Assembly (NCBI GenBank): GCA_937967405.1 | Contig: CALCJV010000073.1 | Location: 1-48,045, forward strand | Length of the DNA: 48,045 nt | Reading direction: 5' to 3' | DNA from: an uncultured Chloroflexales bacterium | GTDB taxonomy: Bacteria > Chloroflexota > Chloroflexia > Chloroflexales > Chloroflexaceae | Shown here: positions 1 through 8,210 of the stretch, one piece after another | How positions within the stretch are numbered: position 1 is the first letter of the stretch | Layout of the letters: the number at the start of each line of letters is the position of its first letter | Position numbers and translations under genes: made by a program | The notes under the pieces: generated by a model | Databases searched by the model: none | What the model was told of the DNA's origin: nothing | What the model saw: the letters and a program-made list of their open reading frames with translations, nothing else

Positions 1-174
1 AAGATTATGGCCCGGGTCAAGCTGGTCAGTGCAGAGGAGATTGACGAACACGCCTACGCCTACACGCTGCCGCTGCTCGGCTGGTATTTCGGGCAGGCCG
101 GCTTTGCCATGAACAAGGTGCGCTTCGGCTACTTCGAGGCACTGATGAATATGTGGGCTGTGGCCGAGCGGTGA
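1..174 (+). CDS. C-terminal fragment of an unidentified protein
   Basis: An open frame enters from the left edge and ends with TGA at 172-174, giving 57 residues. The visible part contains an acidic stretch (SAEEIDEHAYAY) and an aromatic-rich end (GWYFGQAGFAMNKVRFGYF). I do not recognise the family, and no start codon or catalytic motif can be judged from this fragment. Codon usage matches the GC-rich neighbours, so it looks like a real gene end. It is followed by a gene-free stretch carrying an inverted repeat and faces the minus-strand MaoC gene convergently. Confidence 0.6.
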   Translation, partial: KIMARVKLVSAEEIDEHAYAYTLPLLGWYFGQAGFAMNKVRFGYFEALMNMWAVAER

Positions 175-215
175 CAGACGCGAGGCAGGTGCTATGGAAG
201 GTAAGGTATACCAGA

Positions 216-354
216 CAAACCACGAAGAACACAAAGAATAGGAAGAACACGAAGGAAACAAGAAGAGAATATACTCATCCTATCCCCTTGTTGTAGTGTT
301 CTACCCTATGACTTCCTTCGTGTTCTTCGCGCCCTTCGTGTCCTTCGTGGTTTT
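216..354. repeat. Imperfect inverted repeat of CACGAAGAA-type units
   Basis: Two 44-base arms, 216-259 and 311-354, are reverse complements at 35 of 44 positions, separated by 51 bases. Each arm is built from short units such as ACCACGAAG and AACACGAAGG. The repeat fills most of the gap between two convergent genes (175-380). No protein-coding content is evident here. It could form a long hairpin that ends transcription from both sides, or be a dispersed intergenic repeat of the genome. Confidence 0.75.
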
Positions 355-380
355 GCTTCCTGTCTTCAGGACGAACCAAT

Positions 381-854
381 TTACACCAACTGGATGGATG
401 GCAACTCCACCAATGGGCGGCGGATCGGTTCAGTGGGAGCTAGCACCTCAGCCGTGCCGACGGTTGTCACCTCGCCAGCTTGATTGACACACTGGCAATC
501 GAAGATCAGCCGCTGCTTTTCATCATTCTTCTCCGTCACCGTAATCGTCACTGTGATCGTATCGCCGATGTATACCGGACGGCGGAAGCGCACGGTCTGG
601 CTAATGAAGATCGTGCCCGGCCCCGGCAGCTGCATGCCAAGCAGAGCGGAGATCAACGCGCCGCTGATCATGCCGTGGGCGATGCGCCGCTTGAACATCG
701 AGCCTTCGGCATACTCCTGATCGAAGTGGGCTGGGTTGCGATCTCCAGACAGAATCCCGAAGATCGTAATATCTTCTTCCGTGATCGTGCGGGTTAGGCT
801 AGCACTATCGCCGATGTTGATCTGGTCATATGTGCGATTCTCAATGTACTCCAT
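381..854 (-). CDS. MaoC-like (R)-specific enoyl-CoA hydratase
   Basis: 157 residues, a normal single hot-dog domain length. The signature of (R)-specific hydratases is present: GDRNPAHFD around residues 37-45 supplies the catalytic Asp and His, followed by the conserved RRIAHGM segment. The family hydrates trans-2-enoyl-CoA thioesters to (R)-3-hydroxyacyl-CoA, in PHA precursor supply or side-chain catabolism, in the cytoplasm. A strong ribosome-binding site (GAGGAGG) stands about 6 bases before the ATG. The upstream gene on the same strand is an acyl-CoA dehydrogenase, 90 bp away, so the two probably act on successive acyl-CoA intermediates. The exact substrate cannot be told from sequence. 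Confidence 0.88.
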   Translation of the reverse strand: MEYIENRTYDQINIGDSASLTRTITEEDITIFGILSGDRNPAHFDQEYAEGSMFKRRIAHGMISGALISALLGMQLPGPGTIFISQTVRFRRPVYIGDTITVTITVTEKNDEKQRLIFDCQCVNQAGEVTTVGTAEVLAPTEPIRRPLVELPSIQLV

Positions 855-900
855 GCGTTTCCTCCTCGCTGATGCATCGCTTGTGCGGTTTTCCCACGAA

Positions 901-934
901 CACCTAGCACCTGATACCTGTCACCTAGCACCTG
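901..934. repeat. Short direct repeat CACCTAGCACCTG
   Basis: The 13-mer CACCTAGCACCTG occurs at 901-913 and again at 922-934, with the related ATACCTGT between them. It lies in the 90-bp gap between the acyl-CoA dehydrogenase and MaoC genes. It may be a fragment of a dispersed intergenic repeat; no function is evident. Confidence 0.6.
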
Positions 935-944
935 CCAATCACCC

Positions 945-2132
945 CTACGCCCGCTGCGCGAAGGCTTGTACGCCCGTAATCTCGCGCCCGACAATCAAGG
1001 CTTGGATGGTATCGGTGCCCTCGTAGCTGTACAGCCCCTCAATATCGGCGAAGTGCCGGGCAACATGATATTCAAGGAGCACCCCGTTGCCGCCGAGCAT
1101 ATCCCGCGCTTCGGCGGCAATCCAGCGGGCTTTAGCGGCATTGTTCATCTTGGCCAGCGAGGCCATCGCTGGGGTAAGCTGATCGGCGGCAGCTAGCTGG
1201 CTCAGGCGCAGGCAGAGCAACTGCATACTGGTAATCTCGGCCAGCATCTTGGCTAGCTTGACTTGGATCAGCTGGTAGTGGGCCAACGTTTTGCCAAATT
1301 GGGTGCGCTGCTGCACATATGCTACTGCCGCCTCGTAGCAGGCCAGTGCGTGGCCGAGTGCCTCCCACGCAATCCCCACCCGCGCACTAGTCAAGACGCG
1401 GCTGGTATCCTTGAAGCTGTGCGAAGCGGCAAGGCGATGCTCGCGGGGCACGCGCACATCGCGCAGAATGATATGCGCCTGACTCAACGCACGCCCCGCA
1501 ATTTTGCCGGTGATTGGTTGAGCATCGAAGCCGGGCGTACCCTTCTCCACCACAAAGCCGCCCACATGGTCATCGTCGTCACGCGCCCACACAATCGTCA
1601 GATCGGCGAAGTGGGCCGCCCCAACCCAACGTTTCGCCCCATTCAGCACATAGGCTTGCCCATCCCGCGTAGCTCGCGTTTCGAGCATTACCGCATCCGA
1701 ACCGTGATCGGGTTCGGTCAGGGCAAACGCTCCGATAGTGTTCAGTTGCACCAGATCAGGGAGCCAATGCTGCTGCTGTTCGGGCGAGCCGAGGGTTGCT
1801 ATCGAATTGATCACTAGCCCAGTCTGGACGGCATGCAGCGTACTCATGCTCCCGTCGCCGCGAGCCAGTTCCATACTTACCAAGCCTGCCGCAACGTGGC
1901 TCAGAGCCGGTGCGCCATAGCCTGTCAGTGTGCCGCCGGTGATGCCGGTGGCGGCGAGGGCGGGCAGCAGCGCAAAGGGGAACTCGGCCCGCTCCCAATA
2001 GGCGTTAATCACGGGGAGCACATGCTGCTCTGAGAAGGCTCGCACCGTGTCGCGCACGGCCCGCTCGGCATCAGTGAGGAGCGCATCGAGTAAATACAGA
2101 TCGGGCGTAGGAACTAGTAGAGTATCGAGCAT
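945..2132 (-). CDS. Acyl-CoA dehydrogenase, glutaryl-CoA dehydrogenase-like
   Basis: 395 residues, normal length for the FAD-dependent acyl-CoA dehydrogenase family. The FAD/substrate motif region FALTEPDHGSDA is near residue 136, RVGIAWEALGHA starts the C-terminal helical domain, and MLGGNGV is present. Near the C terminus YEGTDTIQALIVGREITG carries the catalytic Glu in the position used by glutaryl-CoA dehydrogenases, and the ending GVQAFAQRA also resembles that subgroup. It would oxidise an acyl-CoA to the enoyl-CoA, passing electrons to ETF. It lies downstream of an ABC exporter (26 bp gap) and upstream of a MaoC hydratase, which could act on its product. Substrate (glutaryl-CoA or another) is inferred only. 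Confidence 0.9.
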   Translation of the reverse strand: MLDTLLVPTPDLYLLDALLTDAERAVRDTVRAFSEQHVLPVINAYWERAEFPFALLPALAATGITGGTLTGYGAPALSHVAAGLVSMELARGDGSMSTLHAVQTGLVINSIATLGSPEQQQHWLPDLVQLNTIGAFALTEPDHGSDAVMLETRATRDGQAYVLNGAKRWVGAAHFADLTIVWARDDDDHVGGFVVEKGTPGFDAQPITGKIAGRALSQAHIILRDVRVPREHRLAASHSFKDTSRVLTSARVGIAWEALGHALACYEAAVAYVQQRTQFGKTLAHYQLIQVKLAKMLAEITSMQLLCLRLSQLAAADQLTPAMASLAKMNNAAKARWIAAEARDMLGGNGVLLEYHVARHFADIEGLYSYEGTDTIQALIVGREITGVQAFAQRA

Positions 2133-2158
2133 GGGCCATGCCTCCTGTGTCAGCTTGC

Positions 2159-2920
2159 TTACATATTCCGCTTCAGCGCACTCTGAAACGACCCATACGC
2201 TAGCCCCACGCCGCCGATGGCCAAGCCAAGCACCACCGCCGCACTGAGCAGCAGCGGGAGCGTAGCGGGTGTGCCAAACGCAAGCGCACGGGTGGCATCA
2301 ATCAAGTAGGTGGTGGGATTAAACAGCACCACCACCTGCATCCATGAGGGCAACACATCAAGCGGGTAGAGCGCATTCGAGGCAAACAAGATCGGCAGAT
2401 TGAACAGAAAGATCATGCCGTGATAACCCATGATGCTGCGCGACTGGGCGGCAATTGCAAGGGCTAGCCCACTGAAGCCCAGCGCAAATAACGCCACGAG
2501 CACCAACGCCGCGAGCCAGCCCGCCGGATGGCCGGCCAGCCGTGCGCCCATGAGCAAACCGACCAGCAGCATCAGCAGAGCTTGAAGAAGGGCTTTCGTG
2601 GCTGTGCTTGCAGCATTGCCAAGCAGGATACTCAGACGGGGGATGGGCGCAACCAGATACTCTTTGGTGATCCCGCGCAGCCGCTCATCGAGCAGGATCA
2701 GCCCGCCTCCAACCGCACCGCCAAGCGCACTCAGGGCGATGATGCCGGGTAGCATGTAGGACATATAATCGCTGCCGCCAACATCGCCCACCAAGCCGCG
2801 CATGCCCACCCCAAACAGCACCACCCACATCACCGATTGCAAGGCCAAGCCCATTGCCTCTTCGGTGCTGCGGCTGAATTTGTGCATATGCTTGGCCCAG
2901 ATTACATAGGTTGCGTACAT
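2159..2920 (-). CDS. ABC-2 type (DrrB-like) exporter permease
   Basis: 253 residues with about six hydrophobic segments and the layout of ABC-2 permeases. The cytoplasmic loop LLDERLRGITKEYLVAPIPR after the second helix is typical of daunorubicin-resistance-type (DrrB) transporters, and the segment FLFNLPILFASNALYPLDVLPSWMQ matches the conserved region before the last helices. It should sit in the cytoplasmic membrane and pair with the ATPase whose stop codon lies 31 bp upstream of this start. The cargo (drug, lipid or polysaccharide) is not indicated. The C terminus SALKRNM is short and basic. Confidence 0.9.
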   Translation of the reverse strand: MYATYVIWAKHMHKFSRSTEEAMGLALQSVMWVVLFGVGMRGLVGDVGGSDYMSYMLPGIIALSALGGAVGGGLILLDERLRGITKEYLVAPIPRLSILLGNAASTATKALLQALLMLLVGLLMGARLAGHPAGWLAALVLVALFALGFSGLALAIAAQSRSIMGYHGMIFLFNLPILFASNALYPLDVLPSWMQVVVLFNPTTYLIDATRALAFGTPATLPLLLSAAVVLGLAIGGVGLAYGSFQSALKRNM

Positions 2921-2951
2921 TGCCTCTGCCTTTGTCTAGGTAGCCATGTGG

Positions 2952-3902
2952 CTACGCATCCCGCAGCCCTCGCCCCGTGTAATGCAGGAACGCATCACCG
3001 AGCGTCGGCCGCGCAATGCTAATATCATCTACGCGCATGCCATTGCTGCCCGCCATTTGCACCACATCGAGCAAACGGCGGGTGCTGTTGTCCACATAAA
3101 TCTGGATTACGCCCTGTTGCTGATCTTGATCCACCCGCAGTACAAATGGCATGGTGGTGATGGTTTTGATGAAGTGGGCCGTATCGCCGGAGCCTTGCAC
3201 GCGGATCAACTCCGTGCCGAGGCTGGCAACCAGTCCAGCGGGTGTACCCTCGGCCACCATCGTGCCGTGATCAATGATGCCGACGCGGTGGGCAAGGGCC
3301 TCAGCTTCTTCCATATAGTGCGTGGTCAGCAGTACTGTCAAGTTGTGTTCGCGGTTCAGGGTGCGGATGTAGTCCCAGATACCCACACGGTTCTGCGGGT
3401 CTAGCCCTTGCGTTGGCTCATCCAGAAACAGAATCTCAGGATTGGTCATCAGCCCCCGTGCCAATTCAAGGCGACGCTTCATGCCACCAGAATAGGTCTT
3501 AATATCCCGATCTATGGCATCCTCAAGCTGCACTAGGGCTACTAATTCGCTGATCCGGCGGGTGCGTTCGGCTTTGCCCAAGCGGTAGAGTTGCCCGTGA
3601 ATATCCAGCACTTGTCGCCCAGTCAAATCACGGTCAAGCACAATCTCTTGGAACGTCACCCCGATCCGGCGGCGTACCTCGTGGGCTTGCGCTACCACAT
3701 CAAAGCCAGCCACTCGTGCCGTGCCACTGCTCGGTGGAATCAGCGTGGTGAGAATGCTCAGGGCGGTAGTTTTGCCTGCGCCGTTGGGCCCCAGTAGGGC
3801 GTAGATCTGCTGTGGCTCAACCTGTAACGAGAGATCGCTGAGGGCGGTGGTTTCCTTGTAGTGTTTGCCCAAGTTATGCGCTTCAATCGCCAGCGTTGTC
3901 AT
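2952..3902 (-). CDS. ABC transporter ATPase, DrrA-like
   Basis: 316 residues from the ATG at 3902. This start was chosen because the protein then begins MTTLAIEAHNLGKHY, and GGAGG lies about 13 bases upstream; an upstream in-frame extension has no family-like sequence. Walker A is GPNGAGKTT, the signature motif YSGGMKRRLELARGL, and Walker B LFLDEPTQGLDP. The C-terminal ~90 residues ending PTLGDAFLHYTGRGLRD are the extra domain typical of DrrA-type export ATPases. It powers the permease encoded immediately downstream. The upstream ConA-like gene ends 57 bp away on the same strand, so co-transcription is possible. Confidence 0.92.
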   Translation of the reverse strand: MTTLAIEAHNLGKHYKETTALSDLSLQVEPQQIYALLGPNGAGKTTALSILTTLIPPSSGTARVAGFDVVAQAHEVRRRIGVTFQEIVLDRDLTGRQVLDIHGQLYRLGKAERTRRISELVALVQLEDAIDRDIKTYSGGMKRRLELARGLMTNPEILFLDEPTQGLDPQNRVGIWDYIRTLNREHNLTVLLTTHYMEEAEALAHRVGIIDHGTMVAEGTPAGLVASLGTELIRVQGSGDTAHFIKTITTMPFVLRVDQDQQQGVIQIYVDNSTRRLLDVVQMAGSNGMRVDDISIARPTLGDAFLHYTGRGLRDA

Positions 3903-3958
3903 AATGTGGGTATCCCCTCCAGACGTGTGTTCGACTTGTGTTCCATGAGCGTGGGCCG

Positions 3959-4747
3959 TTAATCCGGTTCGAGTATGAGCCAATCAATGTCGAGCCACTG
4001 GGCTGCAGGAGCATCGAGCAAGCCCCACCCAAACCGCCCGCGTGGCTCGATGATGGCGTATTGGTTGTCGATCCAGAGCACGCAGCAGAGTGATCCATGT
4101 GGGGCGGGCGCGTGCAATATGGGCTGCCCATTGACGAAGAACGTTACCGCGTGTGGCTGCCAGTCTATTGTATAGATGTGCCACTGAGCCATATCTACCG
4201 TAGGTAAGGCTTGCTCTTGCACCTGCACGGCCGCCTGCACCCGCCGCCAGAGCGGGGCGTACAGTGGTGGCAGATTAAGCAAGGGCACAACGAGTGGCGC
4301 GAGGGGCAGCCACGCCAATGCCTGCGGGGTGGCTGTATCAATCACGGCGGCTTTCCAGCCGTGCCCCGCCGTGCCCAGCGCAAGCGGCATATTCCCGTGC
4401 GACGACATAAAGAAGAACCACGCCGCACGCGGCAGGCGCGGAAGAGTACGCGGCATAAGCGGCGCATTCCAGAAGCCGAAGCCTGCTGTACCACGCAACT
4501 GATCGGCAGGCTGCGAGAAGCGGGCCCGCAGGCTCAGGCGCACCGGTGCGTGCCAGCGTAGTCCGCGCTCTGGGCCGTATATGTCATCAAGCTGGGCATC
4601 GCTGTAGTGCTGGCGGGTGGCTCCGCTCACTGCGAGCCGCAGCCCGTTCAGTCCTGTGGTAATCTGCCCGCGCCCCACGGCAATCTGCCGCCACACCGCC
4701 GATGGGCCGACCCGAAAGTTGTCGTAGATTGGTTGTGTAATCTCCAT
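3959..4747 (-). CDS. Predicted ConA-like (GH16-type fold) protein
   Basis: 262 residues from the ATG at 4747 (MEITQPIYDNF). The segments WHIYTIDWQPHAVTFFVNGQ and the closing DIDWLILEP resemble the concanavalin A-like beta-sandwich of family-16 glycoside hydrolases and laminarinases. The catalytic ExDxxE motif of active GH16 enzymes is not visible, so it may be a non-catalytic relative. No signal peptide is evident. A TGGTACAAT -10 element sits at 4756-4764, so transcription would begin within a few bases of the ATG. An alternative GTG start at 4801 would add 18 residues of poor family character. The role is unknown; it lies between signalling phosphatases and an ABC exporter. Confidence 0.6.
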   Translation of the reverse strand: MEITQPIYDNFRVGPSAVWRQIAVGRGQITTGLNGLRLAVSGATRQHYSDAQLDDIYGPERGLRWHAPVRLSLRARFSQPADQLRGTAGFGFWNAPLMPRTLPRLPRAAWFFFMSSHGNMPLALGTAGHGWKAAVIDTATPQALAWLPLAPLVVPLLNLPPLYAPLWRRVQAAVQVQEQALPTVDMAQWHIYTIDWQPHAVTFFVNGQPILHAPAPHGSLCCVLWIDNQYAIIEPRGRFGWGLLDAPAAQWLDIDWLILEPD

Positions 4748-4755
4748 CGCTTTGC

Positions 4756-4764
4756 ATTGTACCA
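4756..4764 (-). promoter_or_regulatory. Extended -10 promoter, possibly leaderless
   Basis: Minus-strand TGGTACAAT. The expected transcription start, about 7 bases downstream, falls within one or two bases of the ATG at 4747, which would give a leaderless mRNA. There is no convincing -35. Confidence 0.5.
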
Positions 4765-4816
4765 CGCGATTGGCCCGCCTCGTATCCAGTGGGTCTGGCA
4801 CGGACAGGCCCTGTTG

Positions 4817-6679
4817 CTATGCATCTGGCTCTGGCGAGGGCACAAAACGTACCAACACGGCCGTAACGTTATCTTCACCGCCGGCACTATTCGCAGCATC
4901 AATCAAGGCGTGGGTTGCCGTGTCTACATCGCCAATGCGGTTCAGAAGAGCTGTCATCTCCGGATCGTGGGTCATCTCCCATAGTCCATCCGAGCAGAGC
5001 AGCAGGAGATCATCGGGGCGCAGCTGTTCGTGGAAAATGTCCACCTCGATGTCGAGTTGATCGCCGAGTGAGCGTAACACGGCGTTGCGCTGCGGGTGGG
5101 TGTAAATATCTTGCTCGGTGATCTGCCCAATCTCAACAAGGCGCATCACCAGTGAGTGATCTTGCGTGATCCGGCGCAGTACCCCATCGCGCATCAGATA
5201 GGCGCGGCTATCGCCGACATTGGCAATCGTGGCCCGATCTCCCACCACCAGAGCCATCGTGATCGTCGTACCCATGTCGTTGCCGCGCCGATTGCCTTCG
5301 CGCCGCACGGCTTCATTGGCGCGGAGCACGGCCCGTGTCAGCAGATCAGCAGTGGCTTGGGGATCGTAGGTATACTCGCCGTCAAGCAGGGTTGCAAAGT
5401 AATCCTGCATAATGACCGTAGCCGCGTGCTGCACCGCGAGGCGGCTGGCCACCTCGCCGGCTGCGTGCCCGCCCATGCCATCGGCGACAATGAACACGCC
5501 AACGGGCAGATTGACCGAGTTGTTATTCACCACGAGGCTGAGGTGCAGGCAGCTATCTTCGTTGTGGTCGCGGATTACGCCGCGATGCGAAGCGGCTGCA
5601 ATCTGCTGCAAGAGCGGGCTAGGCACGCGCAGGGCGTGCAGCTGTTGTTCCAGTGCGGCAAGCACATCCGCTGCACTGGTCAATTCCTGCGTGCGAATCT
5701 GGCGCAGGATCATCGCTAGCGTGCCCTGCTGCTCCTGCTCGATCAACGCATTGGCGGCGGTATCATCAAGGCGGCGTGTGGTGCGCGGGGTGCTGGTGAG
5801 GGCTTCGAGCAATACGCCTAGCTCGTGCAGATCACGCTGCTGGCTGTGTGCAGCGGCGTTAGGATCACGCGCATCGCTTGCATGCAGCCCAGTGGCCCGG
5901 CGCAAGCGGATGTGGTGATCCATACCCTGCACAATATCATTGGGGCTAACTGGGCCAAGATACAGCCCAGCTTGGTGAAGTTCGTGCAGCAGGCGGGCGA
6001 GCTGCACCCCAATGGCGAGGGCGGTTGGCTCATCGAGCGGCAGCGACAGGGGCAAGCCCGTATCGTGGTAGAAGACAATCAGTACGGGCCCGTAGGCATC
6101 CTCTGGCTCAACGACATCCCAGAGTTCCGGCAGCACCTCACACGCCAAGATCGGCGATTCGGGTTCCAGCGTGGCCAGCAGGGCTTCGCCGCTCAGGTCA
6201 GCTCGTTGGCCATACCACGCCCGATAGGTACGCACCTCAAGCGCGGCTCCGCAGTTGCTGCAATAGGCTTCGCCCGCGTAGTTGTCGGTCGAGAGGCACT
6301 GCCAGCAGCGTCGCCATGGTTCGAGGTCACGCACCATAACAATTCCGTTTGGCTCTGTATCGGCTTCCAGTGGTGGGAGCAGTTCATAGCGTGTCCCCAC
6401 CCTGTGCGGCTGATTGGCAGGCAATGCAGCTGTTGGGGCTGCTGCTGGTGGTGTTCCAGCTGGTTTTTGATCCATCGTATCACTCTCCTCTGTATCACGC
6501 TGCGCTAGCAGTTGATCAATTCGGTACAGGTCACTCGGTGGAAGCATGGGGTGCGATTGGGTTGCTCCGTTGCCAACACGTTGGTCGTGTAGGAGTAGGG
6601 CCGCACAGTGCCGACAAAACCGGGCCCCAACGCGATTCAGGTTGCCGCACTGTGGACATTCTACCGCACGTGTCATCAC
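4817..6679 (-). CDS. Zinc-ribbon / pseudokinase-like / PP2C phosphatase
   Basis: 620 residues in four parts. A zinc ribbon uses C8, C11, C22, C25; a second uses C125, C128, C140, C143. Residues about 170-340 look like a degenerate protein-kinase C-lobe: LHELHQAGLYLGPVSPNDIV aligns with the catalytic loop but lacks HRD, and DLHELGVLLEALT matches the later DxxxLG helix. From about 360 to the end is a complete PP2C-type Ser/Thr phosphatase: HNEDS, ADGMGGHAAGE, NDMGTT, VGDSRAYL, DHSLV, CSDGLW and GGEDN provide the metal-binding acidic residues. It is cytoplasmic and likely dephosphorylates targets of Hanks-type kinases. GTG at 6679 or ATG at 6676 may start it. It follows a second PP2C gene by 19 bp, indicating an operon. 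Confidence 0.88.
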   Translation of the reverse strand: MMTRAVECPQCGNLNRVGARFCRHCAALLLHDQRVGNGATQSHPMLPPSDLYRIDQLLAQRDTEESDTMDQKPAGTPPAAAPTAALPANQPHRVGTRYELLPPLEADTEPNGIVMVRDLEPWRRCWQCLSTDNYAGEAYCSNCGAALEVRTYRAWYGQRADLSGEALLATLEPESPILACEVLPELWDVVEPEDAYGPVLIVFYHDTGLPLSLPLDEPTALAIGVQLARLLHELHQAGLYLGPVSPNDIVQGMDHHIRLRRATGLHASDARDPNAAAHSQQRDLHELGVLLEALTSTPRTTRRLDDTAANALIEQEQQGTLAMILRQIRTQELTSAADVLAALEQQLHALRVPSPLLQQIAAASHRGVIRDHNEDSCLHLSLVVNNNSVNLPVGVFIVADGMGGHAAGEVASRLAVQHAATVIMQDYFATLLDGEYTYDPQATADLLTRAVLRANEAVRREGNRRGNDMGTTITMALVVGDRATIANVGDSRAYLMRDGVLRRITQDHSLVMRLVEIGQITEQDIYTHPQRNAVLRSLGDQLDIEVDIFHEQLRPDDLLLLCSDGLWEMTHDPEMTALLNRIGDVDTATHALIDAANSAGGEDNVTAVLVRFVPSPEPDA

Positions 6680-6698
6680 CGTTGTATCTCATTTGGTG

Positions 6699-8003
6699 CT
6701 ACGCTGTTCCCGTCGCGTTGAGTTGGGCCAGTGCCACGCCAATGTTGTCGCTGCCACCTTGGGCGTTGGCCGCGGCAATACATGCCTGACAGCGATTTGC
6801 GAGGGGCTGGGTGGTTAAGACCAGTTCGGCAAGCTGGTGATCCTCAACGTGGATGGGCAAGCCATCGCTACAGAGCAAGACCAGATCGCCGTAGCTGAGG
6901 GCGTGGCTCTGCGTGTCTACTTCGATCTGGGCTTGTCTGCCAAGGACGCGATAGATAATGTTGCGTTGCGGATGGGTGCGGGCGGCTTCTGGCGTAAGCT
7001 GGCCTATATCTACCAGCCGCGCCACAAGGCTATGGTCTTCCGTGAGCTGCACAATTTGGGGGGGCGGGTGGGCCGGGTGTGGCTGAAGCTCGTCGGCAAT
7101 GCCAGCTTGATTGCACAGGTAGGCGCGGCTATCACCAACGTGGGCAAGGTGCAGGCGTTGGTCTACTAGCACCGCCATTGTTAGGGTTGTGCCCATACCG
7201 GCATAGCGGGGATCGGTTTGGGCCATGCGATGCACGTGGGTATTGGCGGTTTGCACGAGCGTGCGGAGCATCACATGCCACGCGGCATCGGTTGGTGGGA
7301 GTCCCTGCGTTAGCGCAACGAGCAGTTCTGCCCGAACCGTACCTGCCGCCAGCGTACTGGCCGTGTCGCCGGCTTGCCCGCCGCCCATGCCATCCGCCAC
7401 GATGAGCAATGTCAGCCTATCGCCGTGCAGCGTGGTGAGGTGTTCGGCTTGGGCCACATCTTGGTTGACACTGCGCTGCTGTCCAACATCAGTGCAGGCG
7501 GCAATGCTCACCTGCACGGCGTTGGGGCGGCGGCGCGGAGCAGGTGCAAGGGCGGCTCCACACACCCGACAGAAGCGGGCTTCCTCGCGGTTGCCTGCGC
7601 CACACCGTGCACAATGCTGTGGATAGCGGCGCACCTGCGGCAGGCGCGTGGTAATTTTGACGACATCGCGCCCCTGTGCCAATTGCTGCGAGAGGCTGGC
7701 GAGGATCTGGGACAGCTGCTGGATCGCTTCGGCGGCATTCTGGCGCGTCAAGGCATCGGTGTGGTGTAACTGTTGCTGCCACCACGCCATGCTCGCCACT
7801 ACAAGGCTGTGCAGGCTTTCAAGACTAATACTCTCGGCATCCACGCGCACTCGCCGCCCGCCAGAAACGTGAATGCCATCGTGCAGTGGGAGTGGGCCTG
7901 CAACAGCCATGCCACACATCGCACAGACTGTTCCCGTCCCGCCCGTTGCAAGCGGACGCTGGCAGAGGCTGCAAATTGATGGTGCGGTTGGTTGCATGGG
8001 CAT
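6699..8003 (-). CDS. Zinc-ribbon PP2C-type protein phosphatase
   Basis: 434 residues. An N-terminal zinc ribbon uses C11, C14, C27, C30; a helical segment with WWQQQLHHTDALTRQNAAEA follows; a second ribbon (CARCGAGNREEARFCRVCG) precedes the catalytic domain. The PP2C domain from about 170 to the end has NQDVA, ADGMGGGQAGD, GMGTT, VGDSRAYL, DHSLVARL, CSDGL and GGSDN. It should be a metal-dependent Ser/Thr phosphatase. It is first of a likely operon with the pseudokinase-PP2C gene 19 bp downstream, with its own extended -10 at 8058-8066. The two share ribbon-plus-PP2C architecture and probably arose by duplication, but this one has no kinase-like middle. Confidence 0.9.
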   Translation of the reverse strand: MPMQPTAPSICSLCQRPLATGGTGTVCAMCGMAVAGPLPLHDGIHVSGGRRVRVDAESISLESLHSLVVASMAWWQQQLHHTDALTRQNAAEAIQQLSQILASLSQQLAQGRDVVKITTRLPQVRRYPQHCARCGAGNREEARFCRVCGAALAPAPRRRPNAVQVSIAACTDVGQQRSVNQDVAQAEHLTTLHGDRLTLLIVADGMGGGQAGDTASTLAAGTVRAELLVALTQGLPPTDAAWHVMLRTLVQTANTHVHRMAQTDPRYAGMGTTLTMAVLVDQRLHLAHVGDSRAYLCNQAGIADELQPHPAHPPPQIVQLTEDHSLVARLVDIGQLTPEAARTHPQRNIIYRVLGRQAQIEVDTQSHALSYGDLVLLCSDGLPIHVEDHQLAELVLTTQPLANRCQACIAAANAQGGSDNIGVALAQLNATGTA

Positions 8004-8057
8004 GACGTATCGTTGACTTGGCTGGCGTGACTGCCGCGCTGACAGTTACCTAGCCTA

Positions 8058-8066
8058 ATTATAGCA
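8058..8066 (-). promoter_or_regulatory. Extended -10 promoter of the PP2C operon
   Basis: Minus-strand TGCTATAAT, a perfect TGn-TATAAT box, 55 bases before the ATG at 8003. It is divergent from the regulator promoter at 8094-8123. No good -35 is seen. Confidence 0.65.
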
Positions 8067-8093
8067 CACCGTGTTGGGGGGCGTATTTGCCAC

Positions 8094-8123
8094 TTGACGA
8101 GACGCGAATAAAAAATGTATAAT
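8094..8123 (+). promoter_or_regulatory. Sigma70-type promoter of the XRE-cupin gene
   Basis: TTGACG at 8094-8099 and TATAAT at 8118-8123 are separated by 18 bases. The expected start near 8130 leaves a leader of about 80 bases. It is one of the few promoters here with both boxes. Confidence 0.8.
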
Positions 8124-8210
8124 ATGAAAAATCTTTGGCTGTTGATTCTCAATGATTATCACTTCCACCCAGTCCTTGAGAGATGATTGTATAGCGAGTA
8201 AGGTACTGCC

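Noticed and set aside
5156-5719. Long plus-strand open frame opposite the PP2C gene
   Set aside because: It is antisense to conserved PP2C motifs and has no family-like sequence or ribosome-binding site; a shadow of GC-rich coding DNA.
5825-6508. 227-residue plus-strand open frame
   Set aside because: It lies opposite the kinase-like and zinc-ribbon part of the PP2C gene, which has recognisable domains; no motifs of its own.
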